From Palleniella muris (GTDB lineage Bacteria > Bacteroidota > Bacteroidia > Bacteroidales > Bacteroidaceae), in contig NZ_SRZC01000002.1 of the NCBI RefSeq assembly GCF_004792655.1, forward strand, positions 1 to 64,000: a stretch of DNA of 64,000 bases, in the 5' to 3' direction. Below, piece by piece: positions 53,369 through 63,849 of the stretch (positions are counted from its first letter, which is position 1; every line of letters starts with the position of its first letter). The notes beneath the pieces were generated by a model. The model was not told where the DNA came from and did not search any database. It saw only the letters and a list, made by a program, of their open reading frames with translations. A program made the translations under genes and the position numbers.

Positions 53369-56300
53369 GTGATTTCGCACCGTGAAACGGTGACCTGTGG
53401 CATTGAAGGACAGTTCAAGGTCAAGGTGGAGCTTATTGGAAACAAAGCCCTCAACGAGCCAGCGGCTTATCAGGGCAACAATGTACTGACCACCTCAGGC
53501 TATGTGGGAGAGATGGGCAAGGTGCTTACGCTCACCGCTCCCAAGCAGGAAGTGGACGAGGGAACAGGACAGGTGGAGTGCAGTGTCAGCCGCAGCGGTT
53601 ATCGCGGTGTGGAGGAGACAGTGATGCTTTCATCTTCAAACACCGGCAGGCTTACCGTGCCTGCAAGCGTGGTGATTCCGGCAGGGTCAGCAACTGCAAA
53701 GTTTATGGCAACGGTTGTTGATGACAACTTGTGGAACAAGAATGTTGATGTGGAGATTACCGCACAGCTCAAAGGATATGCGGATGCCCGTGGCACGGTG
53801 AGCATCACAGACAATGAGACTGCAACACTCATGATAACGACCGACAAGGAGAATTATGTCGAGGGTGACAAGATGGCAATCAGCATCGAGTCAACATCCG
53901 CGAACACCGAGGATGTGACATTGATGATTGGCATATCGCCGTCACAGCGCATCGCATGTCCTGCCTCGGTAATCCTGCCGGCAGGAAAGACAAAGGTCAT
54001 GGTGGATGCTGTTGTCACGGACGACAAGCGTGTCAGTGTGGACTATCATGCCACGCTGACGGTCAGTGCAACCAATTACACTTCCGGCCGTTGCGAGGTT
54101 GCTGTGGCGGACAATGATGTGCCGCGGTTTGAGCTGGTACTGTCTCCGTCAACAGTGTCGGAAGGCGACGGACCGCAGTGTGTCGTTGCCACTCTGCGCC
54201 GTACAGACAATATCGACAAGGCGGTCAATGTCCGTGTAAAGGCGAGTGACGCTGACGGTGTGCTTTGTTCAGTCTCGCAAGTAGGCTTTGCTGCCGGTGT
54301 CCTGGAACAGTCATTCTTTATCGGTGTTGTGGACAATGCAGTCGTGGATGGTGAGCGCGAATATCAGATAAGTGCCGGTGTGCATTTTCCGGACTATGGA
54401 TTGACAGCAGGTGAAGGAGAGCAAGGCTTTGCCTGTGCGCTGTTAAAGGTTTTGGACGATGATGGTCCGACACTGAAGATGAGCATTGACAATGTTAATG
54501 TGAAAGAGGGTGGCACAGCGATTCTTACTGTCACAAGAAACACCTCAACGGACAGTCCGCTGACAGTGAGAGTCACGAGCGATGAGCCGGGGCGTGTCAC
54601 CCACCCTGCCGGCGTGACTATCGCGACGGGACAGACTTCGGCGAAGATGCAGGTGGAGGTGAACAAGAATGATACGGACATGGACAATCACCTTGTCACG
54701 TTCTTTGCCAATGCCGACGGCTATACGTTGGGCAAGACAAACATGCAGATTGTCAACCAGACGCTGCCAGACATTTCTGATGTGAAGCTGACGGCAGAGA
54801 AGGAGGAGTTGATGGCAAAGACTGCCATGAAGGTCACAGCAAGCCTAAGGAACAGTGGTGTGACAGAGCTGCCTGCCGGAGCAAAGGTGAATATATGGTT
54901 CAGCTATCTGCAGACATACACCAAGGGCGGCATACTCCTTGGCACACAGATTCTTGATGCTCCGTTAGCGATTGGCGAAACAAGGGATGTCGATTTCTAT
55001 GTGGAGATGCCGAACAAGATGGGAGTGTACTACCTGTATGCACAGGTTGATGCGCCTTCCAATGCTCAGGAAATCAACGAGCATAACAATGTCAGCACTG
55101 CGTGCAAGGTGACGCTTACCGCTCCATTCACTGTGCGTACATCCGTGGACAAGGATGAGGTGAAAGTCGGTGAGACTGTCACTATCAGTGGAAAGGCTAC
55201 GGGAAGTAATGTCGTGAATGCTGCTGTAAACATCATATATGAATGGAACGGCAAGGTGTACAAGGTTGCATCCGTGACAACAGACTCCAAGGGTGAGTTC
55301 GCCGTGCAGTATGTAATCCCGAAGACACAGCCGGGAAGCTACCGTTTCGGTGCTTGCTATGGCAAGGACGCCAAAGCTGCTGATGAGGATAGCTGCTGAT
55401 GAGGATATGTGCAGCCTGTGTGCTTATGGCTGGAAAGTGGACAACAAGATGTTTGTCAGCAAGTCCATAGAAGTGGGACAGAAGTACACCGGTTCTGTGA
55501 CAATAACCAACAACTGCCCGAAACCGCTGACAGGCGTGAGGGTGGACTGTGGCGAGTTGCCGGAGGGTGTCACGCTGACATGGGATGTCCCTTCAAGGAT
55601 AGAAGGCAACGAGTCTGTCAAAGCTTCGTTCGCCCTGACACCTAAGGTACAGGCAAGTGAGGCGGTGAATCTGGCTGTTATGCTGAAATCCGACCAATGC
55701 AATGACATGGAACTCAGCGGAAGATATGCGGCTTACAATCCGTACCCGAACCTTGAATCTGAGGTCAGCCATATAAGCACATCTGCCACTAAAGGCAGGC
55801 AGAAGATTTACAAGCTGTCCATAGGCAACAGCGGCAACGGTCCGACAGGCGCTATAACACTTGCATTGCCTGACTTCATAAAGTCGCTTTCCGGCACAAC
55901 AATCAAGTCATTGGCGTACGGAGAGACAACGACAATAACGTTGGGCATCACTCCTGCCGACGATGCGGCAGTGAATGTCAGTGTGAGCGGACGTATCGGC
56001 GTAAACTGCGCTAACGGCAACGGTATAGCCATTCCTTATGACATTAATATAGTATCGGAAGAGACTGGTACGTTGCATGTGGACGTATGTGATGAGTTTA
56101 CTTATTACACTGACGGTGCGCCACAAGTGCAGGGTGCAGAGGTGGAAGTGCGCAACTATAACACTAATGAGGTGGCATACAGCGGTACTACCAACGAGAA
56201 AGGATGTGTCGAACCTATACTTACCGAGGGCTATTACAGGCTTAAAGTCAGTGCAAGCGGTCATGAGACGTTCAGCGGAATGGTGTGTGTCGACCCGGGC

Positions 56301-58756
56301 AAGACGACATTCAAGACTGTGAACCTTGCAATTGTCGATGACATTAAGGTGAAGTATGAGGTTGTCGAGACAGAGGTGGAGGATGTCTATGAGATTGTCA
56401 CCACAACTACTTTCGAGACTGCTGTACCGAAACCGCAGTTGCGTCTGGCTACATCGGCAACATCGATGGCGACGCGCTGACAGAGGTTGGGCAAAGCATG
56501 GTATACTCGGTTGTAGTGACCAATGAAGGACTTATCACTGCCAAGAACGTGAATGTGAGCAAGCCTTTGGTTGAAAATGCATTGACAGGAAAGTTCAGAA
56601 ACACTGCAGACTTGAAAGTGGAGTACCTGACCGACCATGTGTTTGACCTTCGCCCGAAGGAGAGTGCTGTGGTGACATACAAAGTGACAAGGGCTGCATT
56701 CACTGAGCTTGACGGATGTACTGCTGTTATTACCGGAACATTCCAATATGACTTGGGTAGTGACACGAAACAAGGGCAGTTATCCGGTGGATTATTGATC
56801 AGCCAAAAGTGTAAGAAAGAAGACCTTCTTGGCGGATTGGGCAACGACAGTGGTGAAGAATTCGAAATGGAAGAAGGTGAGGAAGGCGACGATAATGATG
56901 GTGAATTCAAACTGGAATGGCCTGATGAGGATAAGACGTATGATGAAACAAAAAGCGACAATAAGCCGGAAGAAGAGATTGAGGATGACGAGGGCATAGT
57001 GATTGCCAAGATTAAGCTTCAGTTCAACCAGCGCATGACAATGACCCGACAGGCATTCCGTGGCACACTGGTGGTGGAGAACGGCACTGACGGTCAGATG
57101 AAAGACATCGTGCTGACACTCCGCGAGACAGACCCTCAGGGCAATGTTGCGACATCGCATGAGTTCCAGGTGAACAATGAGACGATAGAGGGCTTCGGCG
57201 GTACGCTCGAAGGTCCATGGACACTTGACGCCAAAAAGACCGGAAAAGCAACAATACTTTACATTCCTACAAAATATGCAGCACCTTATGAGCCTGTGGA
57301 ATACACTTTCGGCGGACAGCTGTCATTCAAAGACCCTGCCAACGGCAGTGTGGCAACAGAGGAGGTGACGGACATAAAGGTGGAGTTCAACAAACCTATC
57401 ACTGAGAGCACTTTCACAACTGATGACATCGAACTGATGATTCAGGGCAACAAGGTGGCATGTGACAAGGTTGTGATAAGCAAGGTTGACGAACTGACTT
57501 ACAATGTGAACATCGCCAATGTTGAGCGTGCCGATGGTCTGTACATACTGACTGTGCAGACAGCGACCATAGATGATGCCGAGGGGTATTACGGTGGTGA
57601 GGGCAGTCAGTGCTCATGGAACGAGTTTACAGGCAAACCTGTCGCGCTGAAGTTCGCACTGAAACGCAACGGTTTCGGCAAACTTGCAGAGAATGCTTGT
57701 TCGGTGACAATGTCTGACGGCGCAACTGTGGGCAGCAGTTATCCTTTCGGCACAAAACTCAAACTGAAGGCTGTACCGGCATACGGATATACCTTTGAGC
57801 GGTGGGCAATAAATGGAACAACGCTCTCCACAAGCGACGAACTGGAGTACCGGTTGACATCATCCAAAGAGGTTGAATTATGGCAGAAGCCTGACAACTA
57901 TGACATTGCGGTAAGCAGTTCCAATGGTGGTTCTATAAACGGAGGTTCAGGGCGTTATGAGTATCTTGAGGAGATAGAACTTGTTGCTACCCCTGCCGAC
58001 GGTTATGACTTTGTTGGGTGGTATGCAAAGAGTGCACAGACAAGCAGCAGTAAGAAGCTGCGTGCTCCTGACAGTGCGACACTACTTGGCAAGGAAATGA
58101 CACTGCGTTATACCGTTGTCGGTGAAGCTACCATATATCCGGAATTTGCCAAACAGCAGACAGTCATCGACTGTACGATAGCAAGCATAAGATGCGGCAC
58201 GCTGATACTGCCATTCGACAGTGACATTCCGGAAGGTATGAGCGTTTACTCATGCTCCGGCATTGGCGATGAAAACATTGTCGAGCTTGTTGAGGAGACG
58301 AGCATAAAGGCGAACACTCCTTATATAATAGCCGGTACACCTGGAACATATCATTTCTACGGAAACAGGATTATCGAGGAGTACGTTTGGACAAGCGACT
58401 ATCTGACAGGCACATTTGAGACAATGTATGTTCCGAAAGATGCTTATGTGCTGCAGAACCAGAAGGAATACGGAGTGGGCTTCTATCGTGTAAAGGACGA
58501 TAACTCTGTGAGAATAACACCGTATCATTGTTATTTCAATGCCTTAAACGGAAGTGGTGCAAAATTCTTCAAGATGTCTTTCGGTTCTATGACAAGTATC
58601 AGCAATGTGACAGACAACACAGCCAAGCCTGTGCGAGTGTACAACATTAATGGTCAAATGGTACGCACTGCGGAAAGCATTGGTAAAGCCCTACGTGAAC
58701 TTCCTGCCGGCATATACATTATAAACAACCGAAAATATTCAATAAACAACAAATAA
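53369..58756 (+). pseudogene. Broken giant Calx-beta surface adhesin
   Basis: Three consecutive frames form one protein of about 1790 residues without its start. Part 1 (53369-55399) has no signal peptide and begins within a domain. It carries at least four Calx-beta-like repeats (VSRSGYRGVEETVMLSSS, VTISITDNE-like ends) and a CARDB-like domain. A 16-bp tandem duplication (55376-55391/55392-55407) shifts the frame; part 2 (to 56480) continues with SVTITNNCPKPLTGVRVDCG. A second shift near 56447 leads to part 3, with an acidic stretch (EEGEEGDDNDGEF), InlB-like repeats (GSINGGSGRYEYLEEIELVATPADGYDFVGWY) and the tail LPAGIYIINNRKYSINN. It was an extracellular surface protein. It is probably dead. 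Confidence 0.85.
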
Positions 58757-58759
58757 AAA

Positions 58760-58969
58760 ATGGGAAAGAAAGAATATGTAGCACCGAAAATAGAAATAAT
58801 AAAGTGTAGCAGCGATGAAGCTTTCCTTGCAGCTTCAATGCCGCGAATACCTATTATTGAAGACCCGGATGACCCAGACAACCCTATATATGCCGACCCG
58901 GACGAGGATGTTTTCTCAAAAAGACATGATATTTGGGATAACGACTGGTTGGACGATGAAAAAAAATGA
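58760..58969 (+). CDS. Small acidic protein of the KKxYxxPxI type
   Basis: 69 residues starting MGKKEYVAPKIEIIKCSSDE and AFLAASMPRIP, then an acidic tail PDDPDNPIYADPDEDVF. Short proteins starting KK(E/K)YxxPxIEVI and containing LAAS are common in Bacteroidetes beside secreted-protein genes, but their role is not known. It lies three bases after the adhesin stop, so it was probably in one operon with it. The build (leader-like half, variable half) resembles a peptide precursor, without proof. A strong terminator follows at 58990. Confidence 0.65.
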   Translation: MGKKEYVAPKIEIIKCSSDEAFLAASMPRIPIIEDPDDPDNPIYADPDEDVFSKRHDIWDNDWLDDEKK

Positions 58970-58989
58970 CTGCTTTTGAATGATTATGG

Positions 58990-59020
58990 CTCCATGGTTC
59001 ACGTAACCATGGAGTTTTTT
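58990..59020 (+). terminator. Intrinsic terminator after the small acidic protein
   Basis: CTCCATGGTT pairs with AACCATGGAG, followed by six T residues (59015-59020). Confidence 0.9.
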
Positions 59021-59181
59021 CATACTAACCAAATGGCATCTGGCGTAATGTCGCAGTTTGCTGTCAAAGTTTTGTCCCATAAAGATTCCTCGGATTCATG
59101 TAGGCTATCTTCTATTAATCCGTTACCATATAAATCCGCATGAAGATTAAACAACAAATGGCAAAGTTTGAGTTTTTTCAT
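59020..59181 (-). CDS. Possible 53-residue protein
   Basis: A frame on the minus strand: MKKLKLCHLLFNLHADLYGN then LIEDSLHESEESLWDKTL and ending DITPDAIWLV. No family is recognised. The composition looks protein-like, and the region otherwise contains nothing. It could equally be a remnant of a larger gene. Confidence 0.3.
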   Translation of the reverse strand: MKKLKLCHLLFNLHADLYGNGLIEDSLHESEESLWDKTLTANCDITPDAIWLV

Positions 59182-59214
59182 CCTATCATGTGTTGATTAT
59201 CAAAAAAAATACAT

Positions 59215-59288
59215 TACCTTTGCATAAGATATGCTGCATCTCGGCTATTTCAAGTAAACTTGATTGCGCTCGATTTGCATTATCTTTG
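59215..59288 (+). promoter_or_regulatory. 66-bp promoter-hairpin unit upstream of oxidoreductase
   Basis: TAnnTTTG boxes at 59215-59222 and 59281-59288 are 66 bp apart, exactly as at 41604. Between them are GCTGCATCTCGGCTATT, the stem TCAAGT-AA-ACTTGA and TCGATTTGCATTATC. The stem sequence is different from the 41604 copies but still pairs. Confidence 0.75.
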
Positions 59289-59343
59289 CAACTGTAACCT
59301 GTTTAGAAAAAAAACATAAGACAAACATAAAATACAAGAAAAT

Positions 59344-59922
59344 ATGAAAAAACTTATAGTCATCGACGCATGTATGCGTGACGGAGAATCACGTACAAGA
59401 AGGATTCTTGAACCTTTGGTGAAGGAACTTGGCAAGAAATATGAGATAGAGGCCATCGTGCTTGACGGTGAAGACTACCAGTCGGTGGGCAGAAAAGTGC
59501 TTGCTGAACGCAGCAACGGCTATGTGCTGGAAGAGATTGCAGAGCAGGCAAGGCGTATCGCCGAAGCGGACAGAATAGTCATTGCTGCTCCGTTCTGGGA
59601 CATGAGTTTCCCTGCAATACTTAAGGTTTTCATCGAGAATATGTCCCTGTTCAACATCACGTTCAAGGACAACGGCACATATTTCGAGGGACTTTGCCGT
59701 TGCGAGAAAGTCCTCTACATCACCACACGCGGCATGAATGTCCGCACAGGCGACCCTATCGAGGCTGCCACTCCTTACATCAAGGCCATCAGCGCCTTAT
59801 GGGGACTTGGCGAACTCTTCACCGTCGCTGCCGAGAACCTTGATTACAGCACACCCGAAGAGACAGACGCGCGCATCAACACCGCCATCGCCGAAGGTCT
59901 GGAAATCTGCAAAGATTTCTGA
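59344..59922 (+). CDS. Flavodoxin-fold NAD(P)H oxidoreductase
   Basis: 192 residues of the flavodoxin_2 (NQO/azoreductase-like) group. KKLIVIDACMRDGESRTRRI is the phosphate-binding loop region for FMN or FAD. ADRIVIAAPFWDMSFPAILKVFIE is the typical second motif. YITTRGM and GLGELFTVAAENLDY follow. It reduces quinones, azo dyes or related small molecules with NAD(P)H; the native substrate is unknown. A 66-bp promoter-hairpin unit lies directly upstream. Confidence 0.85.
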   Translation: MKKLIVIDACMRDGESRTRRILEPLVKELGKKYEIEAIVLDGEDYQSVGRKVLAERSNGYVLEEIAEQARRIAEADRIVIAAPFWDMSFPAILKVFIENMSLFNITFKDNGTYFEGLCRCEKVLYITTRGMNVRTGDPIEAATPYIKAISALWGLGELFTVAAENLDYSTPEETDARINTAIAEGLEICKDF

Positions 59923-60142
59923 GAAATCTGCAATTAGGGATGTGTAGCATTGTAACAAGGTAGGTTGTGTTGTTATGCTCCTTTTGATTGTTCTATAATA
60001 AATGAAATCATGCTGAAATGGTTGCATTGGTATAATCATTCCAGCATGATTTTGAAATATTTCAATGACTTGGCTTTGAAGCAACAATGATTAAAGAGTT
60101 ATGCATTTAATATAGAAGTGCAATTTTCTTGACTGTATACTT

Positions 60143-61093
60143 TTACAACTTGTCCATCATCAAAAAAGTTCTGAGTCCAAGGTGCGTTAGTCCATTGTTA
60201 TCACTCTTGGTCACGAGCGGTGTCATTGAGATAACGTACTTCGGGTAATTGTCCTTGATAGATGCCAGATTGCCGAACTCACGTTTATATGTTTCTTCGT
60301 CTGCAATTATGTAGGAAGTTTGTACATAAAAACGCTTGCCACCTTTCTTTGAGCAGACAAAGTCGATTTCTCCTGCCTGAAGCTGGCCAACCGTCACCTC
60401 ATACCCCATTCTTATTAGTTGCTGATAGATGATGTTCTCAAGAATCTTCTCGATATCACCTTCACGATTGCCACCAACAAGTGCATTACGAAGACCATGG
60501 TCCTCAAAGTAGAATTTGCCATTGCTGTCAAACAGTTTCTTTCCATGAATATCATAGCGATTGACCTTATGGAGGATATACGCCTCTGAGATGTACTTGA
60601 TATATTCGATGATGGTCGATGCCGTAATCGACTGTCCTTGCGACTTCATGTACTTTGCTATGCTCGTGGCAGAGATTATCTTGCCGATATTGTCAGCAAG
60701 GAAGCGTGCTTAGATCGCTACTCAACATCTTGGCATTAGAGCCTGTTACAATGACTTCGGCATCAGGTTCGGTACAGAAGCTGCGAACTATACGTTCAAA
60801 CATCTCGATATCTTGAATCTCATCCACGAGAATGTAGTTCATCTTGCCCTTCACCCATTTGCTCTTGATGTACTCGTTCAAATCTTGATAGTTATGAATG
60901 AAATCAAACTGTTCCTTCTCCTTATCCACATAGATGATATTGTTGTTATCATCTTCCTCCTTGATAGAACGAATCATCTTCAGCATGTAGCTTTTACCCA
61001 CACGTCTCTGACCGACAAGAACTATTATGTAGTCCTCTTGCCAAGATACTTCTCTATCTGATTGATGTATTGCTGTCTTGGGAGTATATTCAT
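60143..61093 (-). pseudogene. Deleted P-loop ATPase of the DUF4143 group
   Basis: The start at 61093 reads MNILPRQQYINQIEKYLGKR and then stops; one frame over, LVGQRRVGKSYMLKMI (P-loop) and ILVDEIQDIEMFERIV (Walker B) continue to SDLSTLPC. There a large internal deletion, about 200 codons by comparison with the family, joins it to IGKIISATSIAKYMKSQGQ in another frame. The remaining 60143-60649 part has the DUF4143 nuclease-like motif AGEIDFVCSKKGGKRFYVQ. It carries at least two frameshifts and one deletion and is dead. Confidence 0.85.
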
Positions 61094-61615
61094 ATCTCTT
61101 ATACTTAATGTTTTATGCAAAACTACCATTTTTATTCAATATAAAAGATAAAAACATGTTTTTTATTTGTTTCGTACGTTATATTTAACACTTTACACAA
61201 ACTTTGGATGCCAAAGTTGAATAAAATCATGTTGTAAGTGTTGGTAACAAATTATGTAGATGCCAAATTTATCATTTAATGTTATTCATCTGAATTATTA
61301 TCTATGGTTTTACGTTTCCCATATAGTCGCTGACCTTATACCATGTACTTATTGATTATGCGTAACAAGTAGATACAGTACTGAAAAATGCTCACTTTCA
61401 CAATGTCACCAATACAAGAATCATATTGCACATCAACATGCAATTTTCTCTATAATGATTCACTTCCCGATGCAATACATAAGGTTGTAAGTGTATTATA
61501 TTGATATACAATTATTTGTGGTTTTATTACCTCGTTTTATGCAACAGATTTACAACAGATTTTGCGTAACTGGTGAAAAGTGAGATTTTTATCCTTACTT
61601 TCCCACGCAGAATGT
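61094..61615. other. AT-rich intergenic region
   Basis: About 520 bases between mnmE and the ATPase pseudogene. The only structure noted is a perfect hairpin AACTTTGG-ATG-CCAAAGTT (61200-61218). No coding frame is supported. Confidence 0.5.
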
Positions 61616-62896
61616 TTATTTTCCGATGCAGAAATGTGCAAAGATGTTTCCCAACACCTCGTCGGGAGTGATTTCTCCGCCGACGATTTCGGAAAGGTGG
61701 GTGATACATTGGCGGAGGTCCTCCGAAACAAGGTCGCCACTTATGCCGATGGAAAGGGAGTCAAGGGCACGGCAAATGTCTTCTGAAGCGAGGTCAAGGG
61801 CAACCTTATGACGCTGGTTGGTAATCAAAAGGGAATCGGAAGTACTGTTCTCCGTGCTGCGGACGGTGGCGACAAGTTGGCGTTCCAACTGCTCGATGCC
61901 TACCCCACTAAGCGCGGAGAACTCGTCTGTCTTGTTGACTATGCGGATGATGTGCCGGCCTTCCAAAGGAGAAATGTCGGCAAACGGCACTCCGGGCTCT
62001 GTCAGAAGGATGACAATCCGGGCTTTCTCTGATGCTTTCAGTGAACGCTCTATGCCCATTTTCTCTATTGTGTCCTCTGTCTTGCGTATGCCTGCGGTGT
62101 CGATAAAGCGGAACAGATGCCCGTCAATGGTGATGGTGTCCTCGATGATGTCGCGTGTCGTTCCCTGTACATCCGAGACGATGGCGCGGTCATCACGCAG
62201 AAGAGCATTGAGCAAGGTTGACTTTCCTACATTCGGCGCGCCGATGATAGCGACAGGAGTACCGTTCTTTATCGCATTGCCTTGCTCAAAACTACCTGAC
62301 AAGCGACTTATTTCCCTGCTTATCTGCCGTGCTATCTCCACCAGTTCCCCTCTGTCCGCAAACTCCAAATCCTCATGGTCAGAGAAATCAAGTTCGAGTT
62401 CAAGCAAAGAGGTAAGGTGCAGCAACCTGTCGCGAAGCTCACGCAATTTCTGTGAGATGCCGCCACGCATCTGCTGCATCGCCACACGATGCTGTGCCGC
62501 ATTCTGTGAAGCGATGAGGTCAGCGACAGCCTCCGCCTGCGACAAATCCATCTTTCCATTGAGGAAAGCACGCTGTGTGAACTCGCCGGGCCCGGCAAGT
62601 TCGCAGCCATTATCGACAAGCAACTGCAGGATTTGCTTAAGGATATAGCTCGAACCATGGCACGAAATCTCCACAGTGTCCTCGCCCGTATAGCTCCGTG
62701 GCGCACGGCAGACAGAGACAATGACATCATCAATGTCCGTTATCCGGCCATAATGCATCGTATAACCTCCTGCAGAAGAAATATCCTTGCTGAAGATTCT
62801 GTTTACTATATTTATAGCCTCAGAGCCTGAAACCCTGACAATTCCGACCGCACCACCTTGTGCCGTCGCTATCGCGCAAATTGTTTTCATTGACAT
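61616..62896 (-). CDS. mnmE: tRNA modification GTPase MnmE
   Basis: 426 residues. With MnmG it modifies U34 of certain tRNAs. The N-terminal folate-binding domain starts TICAIATAQGGAVGIVRVSG. The G domain has G1 IIGAPNVGKSTLLNAL, TTRD, G3 DTAGIRKTED and G4 NKTD. The C-terminal end is FAHFCIGK with the invariant Cys. Slightly shorter than the usual 450-460 residues. On the minus strand with no co-directional partner close by. Confidence 0.95.
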   Translation of the reverse strand: MSMKTICAIATAQGGAVGIVRVSGSEAINIVNRIFSKDISSAGGYTMHYGRITDIDDVIVSVCRAPRSYTGEDTVEISCHGSSYILKQILQLLVDNGCELAGPGEFTQRAFLNGKMDLSQAEAVADLIASQNAAQHRVAMQQMRGGISQKLRELRDRLLHLTSLLELELDFSDHEDLEFADRGELVEIARQISREISRLSGSFEQGNAIKNGTPVAIIGAPNVGKSTLLNALLRDDRAIVSDVQGTTRDIIEDTITIDGHLFRFIDTAGIRKTEDTIEKMGIERSLKASEKARIVILLTEPGVPFADISPLEGRHIIRIVNKTDEFSALSGVGIEQLERQLVATVRSTENSTSDSLLITNQRHKVALDLASEDICRALDSLSIGISGDLVSEDLRQCITHLSEIVGGEITPDEVLGNIFAHFCIGK

Positions 62897-63039
62897 ATCA
62901 GCTGCTTATCTTTTATTTTTTCTGCTCGCTGCAATCCTCGGCAAACAGGCGACAAAGTTACGAAAATTTTCTCAGATTATGAATTTTTGCTTGTGTTTTT
63001 TACTTTTTAGTACTGCGTGTGTAGAGATAAAAATCAAGT

Positions 63040-63171
63040 ATTCCCTCATGAAATGTGTATGATTTGCTTCACATTCCCTCATGAAATGTGTATAAAATCC
63101 TTTGCATTCCCACTTAAAATGTGTATCTTTGCACAGCCATTCCCTAATGACAAGTAATAAATCACAGCCAT
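63040..63171. repeat. 33-bp direct repeats upstream of DUF3791 gene
   Basis: Four units starting at 63040, 63073, 63106 and 63139, exactly 33 bp apart: ATTCCCTCATGAAATGTGTA in the first two, more diverged in the third (ATTCCCACTTAAAATGTGTA) and fourth. The -7 box lies inside the third unit. Confidence 0.85.
63124..63131 (+). promoter_or_regulatory. -7 promoter box of the DUF3791 gene
   Basis: TATCTTTG, 39 bases before the start codon, within the 33-bp repeat set. Confidence 0.6.
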
Positions 63172-63397
63172 GGACAAGAAAGAAACATTTGACCGAATAG
63201 AATACGTGGTGGCGTGCGTTGGAGCGTTTGCCCAACGCTACAAACTATCCAACCAACAAGCTTACGCCTATTTGCGCCGTTTCTCGGGCATAGATTTCCT
63301 TCTTGATTGCTATGTTGCCGAACACACTCTCTCCATTGACGATGCGGTCTCTGACCTACAAGTGCTCTGCAGACGGAAAGGAGGCAAAATAAGCTGA
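63170..63397 (+). CDS. DUF3791 domain protein
   Basis: 75 residues. RIEYVVACVGAFAQRYKLSN is followed by GIDFLLDCYVAEHTLSIDDAVSDLQ, the expected pattern for DUF3791, a small domain often paired with DUF3990 in presumed toxin-antitoxin or phage-defence pairs. No DUF3990 gene is next to it. It is preceded by four 33-bp repeats and a clear promoter, which suggests tight control. The function is unknown. Confidence 0.75.
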   Translation: MDKKETFDRIEYVVACVGAFAQRYKLSNQQAYAYLRRFSGIDFLLDCYVAEHTLSIDDAVSDLQVLCRRKGGKIS

Positions 63398-63401
63398 ACA
63401 A

Positions 63402-63762
63402 TTAGAAAACTCACGCTGTTTTTGCCCTCTGAGAATTGCGTGTAGATTTCTTTCATGACACTGAAAGCAGAAAATCGCAGGAATTTTATATTTTATTAGT
63501 ACATTGAGAATCAATAAATTATAATTGCAATTACATTCACACGTACCAAAAACACTGCAATTCGTTACCTTTTACAGCGTTTTTGGTAACTAATTGCAGT
63601 GCTTTTAGTATTGCTTTGCATCATGAAAGGTAACCTTTCACAGTGTTATACGTAACCTTTCGCATGGCGCAAGGTCACGATTGGCATTGTAAAGAGTGTT
63701 TTTTCGCCTTGAAAAGCCATGTTTTGCCAATTATGACAAACAAAGCATTAGAAAACTCATGC
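63402..63762. repeat. Compound intergenic repeat, about 350 bp, copy 2
   Basis: It starts right after the DUF3791 stop with TTAGAAAACTCACGC and TGTTTTTGCCCTC, as at 22876; TTAGAAAACTCATGC recurs at 63748, giving nearly the same length (346 against 348 bases). Inside, CACTGCAATT pairs with AATTGCAGTG, and GGTNACC-like units are centred at 63566, 63588, 63632, 63654 and 63676, all on a 22-bp grid. Confidence 0.75.
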
Positions 63763-63849
63763 ACATTTTTCGGGCGGAAACATGCCGTCATTACCATGTT
63801 GCACCAATGTCCTTTGAGTGCCATAAAAACAGTGTTGCCATGTCACAGA

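Noticed and set aside
61818..62648. 276-codon plus-strand frame opposite mnmE
   Set aside because: Ser/Arg-rich shadow of mnmE, whose GTPase motifs are complete.
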